From: Dasypus novemcinctus
Taxonomy: Eukaryota > Chordata > Mammalia > Cingulata > Dasypodidae
Assembly (NCBI RefSeq): GCF_030445035.2
Contig: NC_080696.1
Coordinates: 24,999,661-25,063,660, forward strand
Direction of reading: 5' to 3'
Length of the DNA stretch: 64,000 nucleotides
The position numbers and the translations under genes are program-made. A model generated the notes under the pieces. That model ran no database searches, was not told the origin of the DNA, and worked only from the letters and a program-made list of their open reading frames with translations. Shown piece by piece: positions 20,301 through 31,959 of the stretch. Every line of letters begins with the position of its first letter. Position 1 is the stretch's first letter.

Positions 20301-22377
20301 AAGAAAAAATATATGGTAAAGAACATCAAATTGCTTTCTCTATGGCAGCTACCAAAGACAATCCCCCATTCTTGTGGGAGACTGCTGTGGGGCCTAGCCC
20401 CTGGCTAGCTCATTGATGACAGAAATAGACATAAAAATCTTCTTCCCCAAGACCAGGGGTGGGCTAGTCCATTTACTCATCCTGGCGTTTGATTAGGGAA
20501 TTGAGATGGCTGTGGGCCCACCTCTGAGGGCAGCCATTGTTTCGCAGACAAAGGCAAAAGCAGCCATTGTTTCAGTCTACCCTGGACAGGGATGGTGGTG
20601 ATGGAGACTTAAGGATGCTTCCTCAGAGTTGTGGGAGACAATTAATGGAAGGTGTGTAATTGCTGGGCAGGCCAAGAAAGCTCAGATTTGCAAAACCATC
20701 AGATAAACAATTGGTACCTTTCCTGATCCTCTCCCCAGGATATTTTGGAGCTAGTTTGTGTCCCACTTGAGAATCCCTGGCTCTGTTTTGTCTGGGAAAC
20801 AATGATTTTGGAAAGTTTTCTCTGGTGTGCCCCTTCTCCCAGAATTTGCCCTCTCAAAAGTAGCTTGAGACTCTGAAAGGAGTGTAAGAAACTAAGGAGG
20901 GATATAGTCTGGGGCAGAAGATGAAGATGAAAATCCAAAACACACCAAAAAAAAAAGACCAGACTATGGACATACTGAACAAGAGTTTTTTAAAAAGTTA
21001 TCTTAAAAATACTTAATGGGATGAAGGAAAATACAGAGAAAGAACTAAAGGATACCAGGAAAACATTGAATGAGCAATATGAGATTCTTTGTAAAGAGAA
21101 TGAAATTTTAAAAAGGAACCAACAAAAATATTGAAGGTGCAGACCACAATAACTGAAATGAAAAATTCCCAAGAGAGTCACAGGAGGAGATGGGAATTGG
21201 CAAAAGAAAGGATCAGTGGATTTAAAAACAAGGCACTTGAAATGAGTGAGAATACCCTGTGTTGTCTTGGGGACACCATCAAGTGCACCAATATATGCAT
21301 TACAGGAGTCCCAGAAAGATATGAAAGAGAGAAAGGAGAAGAAATATACAAAGAAATAATGATGGGAAAACTTGCAAACTTAGCAAAAGATGTGAAGAGG
21401 CACATCTAAAAAGCCCATAGAACACCAAACATGAAAAAAAATATATACCCTGTCATATACTGATTTCACATTGAATGCCCATTGTCTTCTTGCCTCCATG
21501 GTTTCTGATAAAAAATTGACATTCAGTCTAATTGTATGTAACATATTGCTTTTCTCTTGTAGCTTTCTGAGCTCTCTTTAGTTCTTTGCATTCAGATAAA
21601 GATAGTATGATAAAAGAAAATTTATAGACCCATTTCTCTAATGAATATATGCAAAATCCTCAACAAAATACTTGCAAATTGAATCCAAAAGCACATTAAA
21701 AGAACTATATACCACAATCAAGTGGGCTTTATCACAGGTATGCAAAGGTTGGTTCAACACAAGAAAATCAATTAGCATAACATACCACATTAACATATTG
21801 AAGAAGAAAAATCACATAATCATCTTGATTGATGCAGAAAAGTAATATGACAAAATACAGCATCTTTTCTTTATTAAAAAAAAAACACTCCAAAAGATAA
21901 GAATAGAAGGAAGATTTATGAACATGGTAAAATGCATATATGAAAAAACCACACATAGCACTGTACTCAATGGTGAAAGACTGAAAGCTTTCCTGCTGAG
22001 ATTGGGAACAAGACAAGGATGCCCACTGTCACCACTGTTATTCAATATTGTGCTAGAAGTTCTAGCTAGAGCACTTAGGTTACATAAAGAAATAAAAGGC
22101 ACCCAAATAGGAAAGGAAGAAACAAAACTTTCACTATTCACTGATGCTATTATTCCTATACCTAGAAAATACCAAAAAATCCACAGCCAAGCTACTAGAA
22201 CTAATAGATGAGTTCAGCAAAGTGGTTGGATGCAAGATTAACATGCAAAAATCAGCAGTGTTTCTATACTGATGTGCAATCTGAGAAATCAGGAAAACAA
22301 TTCCATTTACAATAGCAACTAAAGTAATCAAAAATTAAGAATAAACTTAACCAAGTACATTAAGGACCTGTGTATTC

Positions 22378-22393
22378 AGAAAATACAAAGCAT
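22378..22393. repeat. Target-site duplication, left copy
   Basis: The 16 bases agaaaatacaaagcat are repeated exactly at 22,788-22,803 on the far side of the DAS-SINE. This is the signature of L1-mediated integration into the older L1. Confidence 0.95.
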
Positions 22394-22787
22394 AGGCGGT
22401 GGACTTGGTCCAGTAGTTAGGGCGTCCATCTACTACACGGGAGGTCCGTGGTTCAAACCCCGTGTGGAGCTGGCCCACGTGCAGTGCTGATGCGCACAAG
22501 GAGTGCCATGCCACACAGGGGTGTCCCTGCATAGGGGAGACCCACACGCAAGGAATGTGCCCCATAAGGAGAGCTGCCCAGTGCAAAAGAAAGTGCAGCC
22601 TGCCCAGGAATGGCGCCACACACACGGAGAGTTGACACAACAAGATGACACAACAAAAAGAAACATAGATTCCCGTGCTGCTGACAACAATAGAAGCGGA
22701 CAAAGAAGACGCAGCAAATAGACACAGAGAACAGGCAACCAGGGTGGGGGATGGGGAAGGGGAGAGAAATAAATAAATAAATCTTAA
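22394..22787 (+). mobile_element. Young DAS-SINE (tRNA-derived)
   Basis: This is a complete SINE of about 394 bases. The head is tRNA-like, with an A-box-like segment in 'tggtccagtagttagggcg' and a good B box ggttcaaaccc at 22,450-22,460. The tRNA-unrelated body has 'gaatggcgccacacacacgg' and 'agaagcggacaaagaagacg', and the tail is (AAAT)n. DAS-SINEs are described from armadillos and are usually derived from an alanine tRNA. They are transcribed by RNA polymerase III and moved by L1 proteins. Exact 16-base flanking repeats and a crisp sequence point to a recent insertion. It is the best clue to the organism. Confidence 0.92.
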
Positions 22788-22803
22788 AGAAAATACAAAG
22801 CAT
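22788..22803. repeat. Target-site duplication, right copy
   Basis: Exact second copy of the 16-base repeat that starts at 22,378. ORF2 text of the host L1 resumes directly after it. Confidence 0.95.
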
Positions 22804-22897
22804 TGGAAAAGGAAACCAAAGAAGTCCTAAATAAATGGAAGTATAATCCATGCTCATAGACTGGAAGACTAAATATCATTAAAAAGCCAATTCTACC

Positions 22898-23335
22898 TGT
22901 AATGGTTAGGTTAATTTGTCAACTCAGCCAGGTAACTGTGCACAGTTGTTTGGTCCAGCAGGCACTGGGCTAACTGTAATACAAGGACATTTATGGACTT
23001 TAGTCACCAGTGAGTTGATTGAATAGATGGCTGATTACACCTCCAAACCAAGGAGACTGCCATCAGCAATGAATGATGTTTTACCCATCAGTTGGATGCC
23101 TTAAAAGGGAAAGTGATTTCAGGATTCAGAGAGAATTTTACAGCTAGACTTCGGACAGTAAACATCTCCTGGTAATTCATCAAGGACCTTCATTGGAGAC
23201 CCTGGATTACAGCCTGCTTATGGAATTTGGACTTGTGCATCCCCATGGTCACATAAGAGAATTTTACAAAATCTTATACTATTTACAGATATCACCTGTT
23301 GATTCTGTTTTCCTAGAAAACCCTGACTATACCAG
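22898..23335 (+). repeat. ERVL-type 5' LTR
   Basis: The LTR begins TGTAATGGTTAGG and ends near 'ctgactatacca', with TG at the start and CA at the end. Landmarks include 'ggacatttatggactttag', 'gttgattgaatagatggctg' and the U5-like end 'agaaaaccctgactat'. A primer-binding site follows two or three bases later, which fixes the orientation and identifies this as a 5' LTR. No matching 3' LTR was seen in the next 1.3 kb, so the element is truncated. Confidence 0.7.
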
Positions 23336-23337
23336 CT

Positions 23338-23355
23338 TGGTAACAGGAGTGGTTC
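23338..23355 (+). promoter_or_regulatory. Primer-binding site (tRNA-Leu-like)
   Basis: tggtaacaggagtggttc follows the LTR end and resembles the leucine-tRNA primer sites of ERVL/MaLR elements (TGG…CAGGAGTGG pattern). Reverse transcription would have been primed here. The match is imperfect, as expected for an old copy. Confidence 0.6.
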
Positions 23356-23374
23356 TTGAGGAACAGAATCTTAA

Positions 23375-24195
23375 ACATGCGATTGCTGAGTGGTTCTGGG
23401 AGTTTTGCAATTGGTTTTCTACTCTAATTGGACTCAAGGGTACCAATGGCTCTCTTTCCAATTATTAAGAAGCTACTAACAGTCAATGATGTGAATTGGC
23501 AATGGAGATATGCAAAATATCATCCCTGGATTCCCCTACTTCCATGCTTATGAGAGGCAAAGATCTGGGTAAGAATGCTTTCAATACCTTAACAAAGGTT
23601 TTTGGAGGCAAAAGGAACAATGATGTTGGGTGGCTGTTCTTAAATACTTTGGATACAGTTACAAAAGAAAGGGATGAGCTAAAGGTTTCAAATTTGCAAC
23701 TTAAAATGCTACATGAATCATGGGAAAGTTTCTATAGGTACTGTGAAAGAAAATCTTGTTTCCTGTAGCCACAGACTTGAGATCTCTGAAAACCAGACTC
23801 AGAGTCTCATTGTATGAGTACCAGAGTTACAAAGGAAACTAAAATCTCAGCCTCATGGGGTGTCTGCTATTACATTAAAGCCTGGGTCCAGAGGCAAGAG
23901 AGAGAACTCAGGTCTGGGCCCTGCCTTTAGAACTGTTAATTATTTCACCCCTTTGTTAATGGCAGGGGAGGAGTTCCATCTGTTTACTGTTTTGATTGCT
24001 TATTTCCTTCATCAATCTCTCAGGAGGGCCCAATGATAACATCCTTGGGGGAATATATCCAGGGCTTCTCCTGTCTTCCAGAGGAAGTCTTTTTCTGAGT
24101 GGCAGAATCTTGAGGAGGGTCTTCAGCAACCATCTTGGGGTTGTTGATGTCCATGTGGACTTCTTGTCAGCTTCCAGATCCACTTATTGATTCCC
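23375..24195 (+). pseudogene. ERVL gag-like relic
   Basis: Two open stretches follow the primer-binding site, about 23,340-23,466 and 23,496-23,768. The second contains a charged, leucine-rich segment (LDTVTKERDELKVSNLQLKML) of the coiled-coil type seen near the N-terminus of ERVL gag-like proteins. It is preceded by a VNWQWRYAK..PWIPLL-like stretch in another frame. The rest to about 24,195 has only short frames. No protease or polymerase follows. I infer gag from position and composition only. Confidence 0.5.
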
Positions 24196-24224
24196 TCTCT
24201 TACTAGCCTGCTTCACAAGTAGAC

Positions 24225-24565
24225 TAAACATTCAATTAAAAGACCTAGTAATTGATTCTATTAAAAAGTTAGACCCAAATATATTATGTCTGTAAGAAAT
24301 AGGAGAACAGTTAAGAATGTAAAATGTATACCCACCAAAAGAATATAAATACAATTGTGCAATGACATACCATAGAAAAAAATAAACATTATTCTAGAGA
24401 TATAACAGAGGGTATAAAATAACAATAGAGCCAATTTTTCAGAAAATTATAAAATTCCTTAACAAATATTCCAACAGCATAACAGAAAATTGATAGAACT
24501 AAAATGAGGAATATACTTTTTTTTAAAAAAATGACATTTAATAATTATCAGGAATAAAGTTCTAA
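24225..24565 (+). repeat. Probable old L1 ORF2 endonuclease fragment
   Basis: 'gacccaaatatattatgtctgtaag' resembles the L1 ORF2 DPNIxCLQE region, and 'acagcataacagaaaattgatagaac' fits later endonuclease text. It is strongly decayed with no open frame. Confidence 0.4.
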
Positions 24566-24661
24566 TTTTATTGAAATTCAGGAAAAAGTAGTCATGTTTC
24601 CTTTCTGTTTCTTATTCCTAATCTTCTTCCAAAACTATTTTACTATTAAAGATGACATATT

Positions 24662-25013
24662 TGTTAGAGGTTCCCCCCTTACAAGGTTTGCAATGATTAA
24701 CAGGTCATAAGGCTATAACTCCATTCCTATCCATTGAGAAAGCTGCCTATGGGCTAAGGCAGCCTATCCCCTCCAAAGAATAAACAAAGTGGAGCAGATA
24801 AGGGCCTTTACCCACTCAGGGCCCAGGTATCACCAACCCTTCCTGCATTCCAAAACCTCCTAGTCCACTTTCCCCTGGTCATTTGGCCCCAACACTTTCA
24901 GGTGTAGGCTGAAGTCCCTCTTCAGACTCCCTCTGTTGGGACAGCTTCCCAATAAACTTTGTGCCTGCAGTCGCCAATCTCTTTGTCCCAGTGAGTGCCA
25001 TTTTTCTCTAACA
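24662..25013 (+). repeat. Solo LTR, 352 bp
   Basis: The element starts TGTTAGAGG and ends CTCTAACA, so TG…CA lies within an 8-base inverted terminal repeat. An AATAAA polyadenylation signal lies at 24,951-24,956, about 60 bases before the end, as in R/U5. The flanks atatt (24,657-24,661) and atact (25,014-25,018) look like a 5-base target duplication with one mismatch. No internal retroviral sequence adjoins, so it is a solo LTR, probably class I given its size and structure. Confidence 0.75.
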
Positions 25014-25018
25014 ATACT

Positions 25019-27704
25019 GTAATCCTGATGCCAAATAAGAGTGTGTTCATTCTTTCTGATGCACTTTAAAAACCAATTCCTAAGTACTGGATTTCAAAAT
25101 GAGAAAGTTTGTTTGCATAAATGAAAAATTGCCTCCAGGAACTGTATCAATTTAGATATTTTATAACAACAGAATGCTAATGAATAATTGGTGTGGATTT
25201 GGCACAGGTTCCTTCATTAATAAAAATTAAGTGGTTGAACAAGATGGGACCTTTACCAAACTGGGGAGAGTCAGAAGAATCTGGAAAAGCAGAATACAGA
25301 ACATAGGTCAGTTATAACTTTTTTCCTATAGATATTAAACAGAGGAGAATGGAGTTCTTACTATCACAGTAGTAAGCATAAACAGAGGTGAGGCTAAATC
25401 TAGAGTAGACATAAACAGGTATGAGACTTGTTTAAAATGCCCTTTGCAACAGCAGGTCTAGGCAAAAACAGTTTAAGTAATTTCAGATATTAGCCTTTGA
25501 CTTTTTAAAAATAAAAAGTTATCTAGGTAATAATTTTTTAATTGCAATGGCTTATTAATTCTTAGCCCTTGGTTATCATCCTACCCATAAAGATTCAGCA
25601 AAAAAGATTAGTCAGAAAAAGTTATGTAAATTATTCTTTCTTTGCTTAATTATATTATTTGAAAGTGCACTAATGACTATAGAAATTTATTTCAGTGCTT
25701 GGAAGAAAAACTTACTCCTGGAAATTGTACAAGGAGTAAGCAGACCCTATTGATGTGCATTCATATAGATAATCTCCATTAATCTCTCCTTTGTTTTAAA
25801 TGTCAAGGTCACATATTTTGAAATAAATAAATGCTGGCTTTTAATATTAAGGGACTTTTTTCAGTGTCATTGAATTTTTGATGAATTGAGAATTGTACTT
25901 TCAAATATTCTTTAAATGCATATTATTTTGTAATACATTAATCCATATATCAAATTCTCTCCTGAAATTCTGCAGTTAAACAGTTTTTCTAGTATGAGTT
26001 GCTTCTCAAGAAAATTCAAGAAAATAGAGAAAGTAAGTTTTTGACCATTAAATTAATTATAAAATATTTACTCATCTCAACACTAATTTTTACTTTCTTC
26101 ACTCATGTTTCTTTTATATAATAAAAACCAATTCACTAAAATATTGAAACAAGTTGCACAAACATTTTTTAATCTGAATACAGCAAAGTATCTGCTATGT
26201 AGATGAATGAGGTGACATTCCCTAACCTATACGGAAACTTCACCATGTTTTCCTTGTGATGCTTCAAAATTACCCATTCATCATTTCGTGCATATTCCCA
26301 GAAAGAAGTTTTTATGCTGCCTCAGTCAGTGCAAAATACATTGAATTATGGGTTTTACAAAAGTCCAATATAATTTAAATCAAGGTGCATTATAAGTTTT
26401 TAATAATAAAAGCAAGATATTGCTGAAAATAGAGAGATAAAAGGTATTCATAAGTATACATATAAATAAACATTATATGCACTAAAGTAAATAATTGGAA
26501 GAAAATACATCTAAAGATTGGTATTTATGAATGATTTACATTTTTCTCATTGTATTTTGTTGTATACATAATTTCGCTTCCTGTACAATGCTTATTCCCA
26601 TGACATAGTCACATTTTTAAGTATAAAAGTGCTTCATTGTGAAAAATATTCTATTTCTTTCATTGTGGTTTACATTTTGGCCATTCAACTGTGAATTAAC
26701 TTAAATATTTTTCTAGAAATGCCTTCTCAGCTATGCAATCATAAATAAGATCATCAGAAAGAAAACCATAATATATCTCAAAAGTATTTGGTTTCTATGA
26801 GGAAGGCAATTCTCTGTTATAAACCTAACATTAGGTGCATTAGTCCTTGAACTTTTATCCTTGGTATCATGTCAGGCTATCTTCCTTGGAAAATGGTTCC
26901 AGAGATGACCAAAAGTTGCATTATCAACAATCTTCAATATAAAAGTTGCCGTGGCATTATCAGGGTGAAAAGCGAGAGATGCTCTGCTCTGTTTATGTTC
27001 ACAGTAGCTCCCTGGTATATTAGTGAGACACAATTTCTTTGTAAAGTTTTTATTTGACAGGACATGCCGAAGAATTTTAGGTGATTTATTTTACGTCAGA
27101 ATTAAATAAAAATGCATGCAAATAAAAAATGATTTATCTCAAAGGAAACAAATACATTGCAGAAATTTCAAGTTCCTTAAATGGTTTACATATTTTATTT
27201 ATGAGAAAAACTTGAGATTGATGAATTTTTAGAAAGATAATGCTGAAAAAAACATTCAAGCAATTTTTGGCTCATGGTAAGTATTATTCTCAAATTTAAA
27301 GAGTTTTAATTTGTTTCAAAAAATAGGAAAATTATTAGAAGAGTATGCATATACATGTACATACATTATTTTGACCTTAATACCAGTACTTGAAAAAATG
27401 GAAAAATAGATTTAATGGGACCAGAGTCATCAAGCATTGAATGTATATTGAAAACATAATTATGAAATAAATTTGATTTTAAATGATGACTTAAAATCAT
27501 ATCTTCTGAAAATTAATAGTAATATGAGGTCTATAATATTAATAAACCCCAGTAAAGCAGCCTAAATTATTAATTTCTGATCTATCAATTATATTAAATA
27601 TTAGATACAAAAGAATAGTAAATGATGCATTGCATTAGAACTATCATTGTTTATTATATATTTAGCACTTCTTTCCCGTTTTCTGAATTTAATTATAATT
27701 TGGA
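25019..27704. other. AT-rich intergenic sequence, nothing recognised
   Basis: About 2.7 kb of AT-rich DNA with no convincing open frame. The longest open stretch near 26,869-27,057 has no family resemblance and no codon-like composition. Confidence 0.6.
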
Positions 27705-27875
27705 TTATAGTGGTATGAGTATGATCTCTGGACTCCATAAATTTTGCTAGAATCACAAAATCAAGCAAACTTACTGGTTGTGAGTCTGGATAAGTTACAT
27801 AATTTTCTGCACCCTATTTACCATTTGAAACATCTGTACAATAGTAATAAGTATAGTATAATATTTTCAGCTGTA
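27705..27875 (+). repeat. MIR-like SINE
   Basis: The order 'atgatctctggactcc', 'ttactggttgtgagtctgg', 'aagttacataattttctg' and 'catctgtacaatagtaataa' follows the MIR core: an acquired-property phrase, then 'gtgtgaccttgggcaagtt', then 'catctgtaaaatggg.ataa'. It is an ancient, diverged copy. Confidence 0.65.
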
Positions 27876-28142
27876 TAAATTTATTAATAAAGTATTTATA
27901 ACAGTTTCAGGCCCATTCTAATTATGCAATATATAAGTATTACATAATATCCAAATTTATATTTTGTAGTAAAATTCAGATTTTTTTCAGTCACAATTTT
28001 CAAACTACCCTTAATTATGTATTTCTAATATTAGTAAAGTAATTTTTTAAAATATCAGCTCTTTCATATAAACAAAAACCTTTGAAGTCATTCATGGAAT
28101 AAACACCATGGATTTCTCAACAGTGTAGGACACTTGAACACT

Positions 28143-29063
28143 ATGGGAAGTAGAAATGAAACAAATGTGACTGACTTCATCCTTGTGGGATTAACAGACT
28201 CAGAAGAGATTCAGCGTGTCCTGTTTATGCTATTTCTCTTGATATACCTGATTGCTGTACTGGGTAATGCAGGGATGATACTGATAATTCGTCTGGATCT
28301 CCAGCTTCACACTCCCATATACTTTTTCCTTAGTCTCCTGTGATTCCTTGACCTCAGTTATTCACCGGTCATCACACCTAAAATCTTAGAAAACTTACTG
28401 ACTTTCAACAAGTATATTTATTTACAGGTTGTTTTACCCAGATGTTTTTTTTTTTGTCTTCTTGGGGGCCACGGAACATTCCCTGCTATCTTCAATGTCC
28501 TATGCGCTATGTAGCTATCTGCAGCCCTCTTCACTACCCTGTTGTTACGTGCACCGGAGTGTAGCGGGCCCTCATCACTAGGTCCTACGTCATTGAAATT
28601 ACTGACTTCTTTCTTTGTATTAACAATTTGCATTTCTGCAACTCCAGTGTAATCTTTCACTTTTTCTGTGATTTAACCCCAGTTTTATCCCTTTCCTGCA
28701 TTGACACTTGTGACACTGAAATCATGATATTCATTTTCGCTGGTTCTACCATAACTGTGTCTCTTATCACAATCATTGGGTCCTATGCTTCCATCTTTTC
28801 ATTATCCTGAAAATTAATTCCACTTCAGGAAAGCGCAAAGCTTTCTCTACTTGTGCCTGGGAGCCATCATCTATTATGGCACTACAATTTTTACTTATTT
28901 AAAACCAAATAAATCCTATTCCTTGGGAAAAGATCAAGTGGTCTCTGTGTTTTATAACATGGTGATCCCCATGCTGAATCCACTCATTTATAGTCTTAGG
29001 AACAAAGAGGTGAAAATGCTTTCATTAGAGTCGCTCATAAGAGAGCAGGCTCCAGGCATTTAA
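28143..29063 (+). pseudogene. OR8H: Olfactory receptor pseudogene, OR8H-like
   Basis: A single-exon seven-transmembrane odorant receptor, about 307 codons in the ancestral frame. The start is the ATG of [22 protein letters not shown], aligned with family members, not the in-frame ATG nine bases upstream. TM1 has [12 protein letters not shown] followed by [11 protein letters not shown] stop interrupts at about 28,341. The MAYDRYVAIC motif at the TM3 end is destroyed by loss of two bases: TATGCGCTATGTAGCTATC near 28,501. More broken sequence follows, then [45 protein letters not shown] and [15 protein letters not shown]. The wording is closest to OR8H1/2/3 as I know them. It would couple to an olfactory G protein if intact. 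It is not translatable here. Confidence 0.9.
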
Positions 29064-29374
29064 AATGACAGTGATGCTGAATATTTAAGGACATTTTCTT
29101 TCCTAGTTTGTTATTTACATAGTCTCTCACTAAAAAGAATAACATTATTTAATTCATTTGTATTTTTATTTTAGCCATCCCCTAATTGACCATACATGGT
29201 CTTTGACATTTCTAGGAAGATGGTTTTAGAAACCTACAAATTTTATCATAGAAATGCAATCAAATTTAATCATAGAAATCAACAGGTATTTCCAATTTCA
29301 GGAATTTTATTATGGAGAGTGATTTCAGAAGTCATTTCATTAATTCTGTAAGAAGAAATATAGCACATTCTTAA

Positions 29375-29585
29375 AGAGTGCTGCTTTTGACTGAATAGCC
29401 CAGGGTTCAGATTCTGGATCTGCCAGTCTGTTAACTGTATATCCCTTAGTAAATCACTAAACTTAAATCAACTTTCCTCAGTTGTACATAAAAAATAATA
29501 TTTCTAAATCAAGTGAGTTATTGTAAGCATTAAATAAGACAATAAATGGAAAGAATTTAATGAAATGCTAAAAATTTTGGCAGCT
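29375..29585 (+). repeat. MIR SINE
   Basis: 'cccagggttcagattctgg', 'tctgccagtctgttaactg', 'ccttagtaaatcactaaact', 'ctcagttgtacataaaaaataa' and 'aagcattaaataagacaataaatg' follow the MIR consensus order from box B to the 3' part. Confidence 0.75.
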
Positions 29586-30839
29586 ATTATCAGAATACTT
29601 AACTTTTGCAAAATTTTGGCTTTTTATGAAAATATTGATAGTGTCATAAATACTTGGTTTAATTTTATTTATAAGCAAACACTTAAAAAAGGAAAAATAG
29701 CATTTCAACATTTTTCTTAGAGCAAAGTAAAATATGTGATAGAATTGTTACAGGAAAATGTCTGAGAACACTGAAGAAAATTTGGAAAGTATTTTCAAAC
29801 ATTAAAGATACAGAAATACCCTATTTTTGATAGTTTTGTTTAAGTTTTTCTAGCCTCGTCTTTTGTACATATATGCTCATTATATAGAAAAACATACATT
29901 TGTCCCTCTCTATTTCTCCTTTTCAGCTTTCAGTTTCCATTCCTCCCTATAAACTTTGGGAATTCCTTTGTATTTAAAATAGAAAATCCATTTTTCATTG
30001 CTGTAAGACTAGAAGTTTTGAAACTTCATCACATTAAATATCTGCATGAAATAATATCTCTGTTTTGTCTACCTGCTAACATTTGAAAACCCTACCTCTG
30101 ATGTATTAACATCTTCAGTAATTATCATCTCTTTGTTTAATTTGGGCACGATTAAAAAGTATTTTCCTATCTCCTGATTTCTATAGTTAGGTTCTTTAAA
30201 ATAAATCATTTCTTAAGTTAAATTCTTGGCTAATTTGTTTTTAATTTTTTGATTAAGAAAAGTTGTAAATCTAAGAATTGATAATGAATCCAAATTTTGT
30301 GACATCAGATAAATTTTACTGATATAGTTTGTTAAAATCTCCTTTTTAAAAATTACTTAATCTGGAGTTGCTGTTTTAATTAGCTCTGCTTTTCTACATA
30401 TATTTAAGAAAGTATTTTTTTTTCATTTTCCAAGTATTTATATTTTATTCAAACTTAAGAATGACTATTAGATATATTGTTAACTTTAAAGTGATTTGTA
30501 TTATTTTAATTTATATTAAGTTTTTAAATAAAATTTAATTTGACTTTTTTCCTAAAGTATTATTGAATGATTAAGGTAAATTTCAATCTTTATTAGGAGC
30601 AAAATGTTTAACAGCTTTTCATTTGTTCATCATTGTTCACTAATTTATTCAAATACTTAAAATATGCATTATTTTATAATACATTCTTAACTGAGAAACT
30701 TTATATTATCTTACATAATATCCATATAAATTACTGTATTTTAATTCATTTTTGCTTTGTATTCTTTGTTGCTTATAATCTATGTTGCAATTCCTCTTTG
30801 TTTTGTTCGCAAGTAGAGAAGTCTTGGATAAACATTTAA
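29586..30839. other. AT-rich intergenic sequence, nothing recognised
   Basis: No credible open frame or repeat was identified. Confidence 0.55.
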
Positions 30840-31075
30840 TTTTTTTTTTTTTTTTTTTTTTTTTTTAAGGTACAGGGGCTGAAGATTGAGCCCAGGACCT
30901 AGGATGTGAGAAGTCAGAGCTCAACCACTGAGCCACTTCAATTTCCCTGGGATTTTGTTTGTTTTGCTTGTTGTTTGTTTTGACTTTCTCAGGAGGCACT
31001 GGAAACCAAACCCAGGACCTCCCATTTGGGAAACCAGTGTACAATTGCTTGAGCCAAATCTGCTCCTTAATTTTT
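30840..31075 (-). repeat. DAS-like SINE pair on the minus strand
   Basis: A poly-T run (30,840-30,866) marks the A tail. Two tRNA-like units follow on the minus strand. Read on plus they show 'gattgagcccaggacctagg' and 'ccaaacccaggacctcccat', the complements of B-box regions. A T-rich linker near 30,950-30,985 separates the units. The paired layout matches the units at 9.2-9.4 kb and 39.2-39.4 kb. Confidence 0.65.
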
Positions 31076-31959
31076 AAACATAAACTTTTTTACTCAGGTA
31101 TCATCTTGCACATGCATTGTGTCTTTTCTTATATTTATAGAAACTTTACATTTTCTTGTCATTTTAATGAACTCTGCTGGCCTTGTTTTCATTTAGGTAT
31201 ATTTCTGTGATTTAGGTTGTTGTTCTATAATTTTTTAGACAATAATAACTTCAGGAAATGCTTAAGTTTTAGTTAAATAGAGACTATCCTATACTCTTAT
31301 ATCATATTCTAGAAAGTATTTATGCTGTTATTTAAAATATATCATATATAGTAGACTTTTTGCATTGTCCCTCTTTTTCCCTATCTATAATAATACATAT
31401 CAAATACCATGTTGGATTTTGTCTGAAGTATTCTTAAGGCAAAATATTCTGTTCCTAGAGGTATGTCAAAATTCTACTTATTGTAGAAGTTGAGCTACTT
31501 AAAAAATGATAAAAGATGTAAGACCTGGAGTAGAGCATGAGAAAATATGAACAAATGTTCTTGTTTGCAAGTGTTTGATTTTATAATGATATAAAACAGA
31601 TTATATTTACTGAACACCTACTAAAGGTCAGAGGTCTTCAAAGAGTTTTAGACATATAATTAACATAATTTATCTTAACAAGATAACTCTCACATCGGTA
31701 GTTGCAATGCCTAAAATTTAATCTTAGGTAATGGAAAGCCATTCTGCTACTTGTTCAGGCAAAGATTTAGACATCCTGGAAATTTCTCTCTGTCAAATTC
31801 TTCACATCCAGCCCATCAGCATATCATATTGATTCTATCCACAGAATTTATTCTGAGTGTGATTGTTTCTCAACACTTCCTCTGCTAGCACCTTGGTGCA
31901 AATGACAATCATCTACTTCTTTAATTTATTGATGCAACCTTCTAGACTGCCTCTGTTTC
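31076..31959. other. Intergenic sequence, nothing recognised
   Basis: AT-rich, with no coding potential and no repeat that I could name. Confidence 0.5.

Larger units (their letters stand above)
13057..20318 (+). mobile_element. Long L1 (7.2 kb) lacking most of ORF1, with ~2.9-kb 3' UTR
   Basis: This is the most complete plus-strand L1. Its order is 5' UTR start (13,057-13,338), the last part of ORF1 (about 13,339-13,530), ORF2 (13,562-17,373, broken), and a 3' UTR of about 2.9 kb ending in a G-rich stretch and A-rich tail near 20,285-20,318. The ORF1 coiled coil and RRM are absent. Their place is a direct joint of 5' UTR to the ORF1 C-terminal region, suggesting splicing before integration or an internal deletion. 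The element sits inside the ancient L1 ending at 13,056. I could not resolve a target duplication. Confidence 0.85.
20319..22897 (+). mobile_element. Older L1 with 5' UTR, partial ORF1, inversion and ORF2 piece
   Basis: 20,330-20,960 looks like an L1 5' UTR ending in 'accagactatggacatactg'. 21,000-21,420 encodes ORF1-like sequence: a coiled-coil stretch, then ICITGVPERYEREKGEEIYKEIM, an RRM landmark, in a 92-residue open stretch. At about 21,480-21,600 the sequence reads as the reverse complement of the ORF1 C-terminal/RRM boundary ('cttcttgcctccatggtttctg', compare 61,443-61,462), a small inversion. From about 21,600 ORF2 resumes with [25 protein letters not shown] near 22,010. The element is interrupted by a DAS-SINE at 22,394-22,787 and ends at the ERVL LTR. 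It is inactive. Confidence 0.7.

Noticed and set aside
22394..22465. A tRNA gene (A-box-like and B-box motifs)
   Set aside because: It is the head of a full-length SINE with body, A-rich tail and target duplications, and lacks a complete cloverleaf.
28143..29063. A functional olfactory receptor gene
   Set aside because: There is an early stop near 28,341, a two-base loss at the DRY motif and further frame changes.
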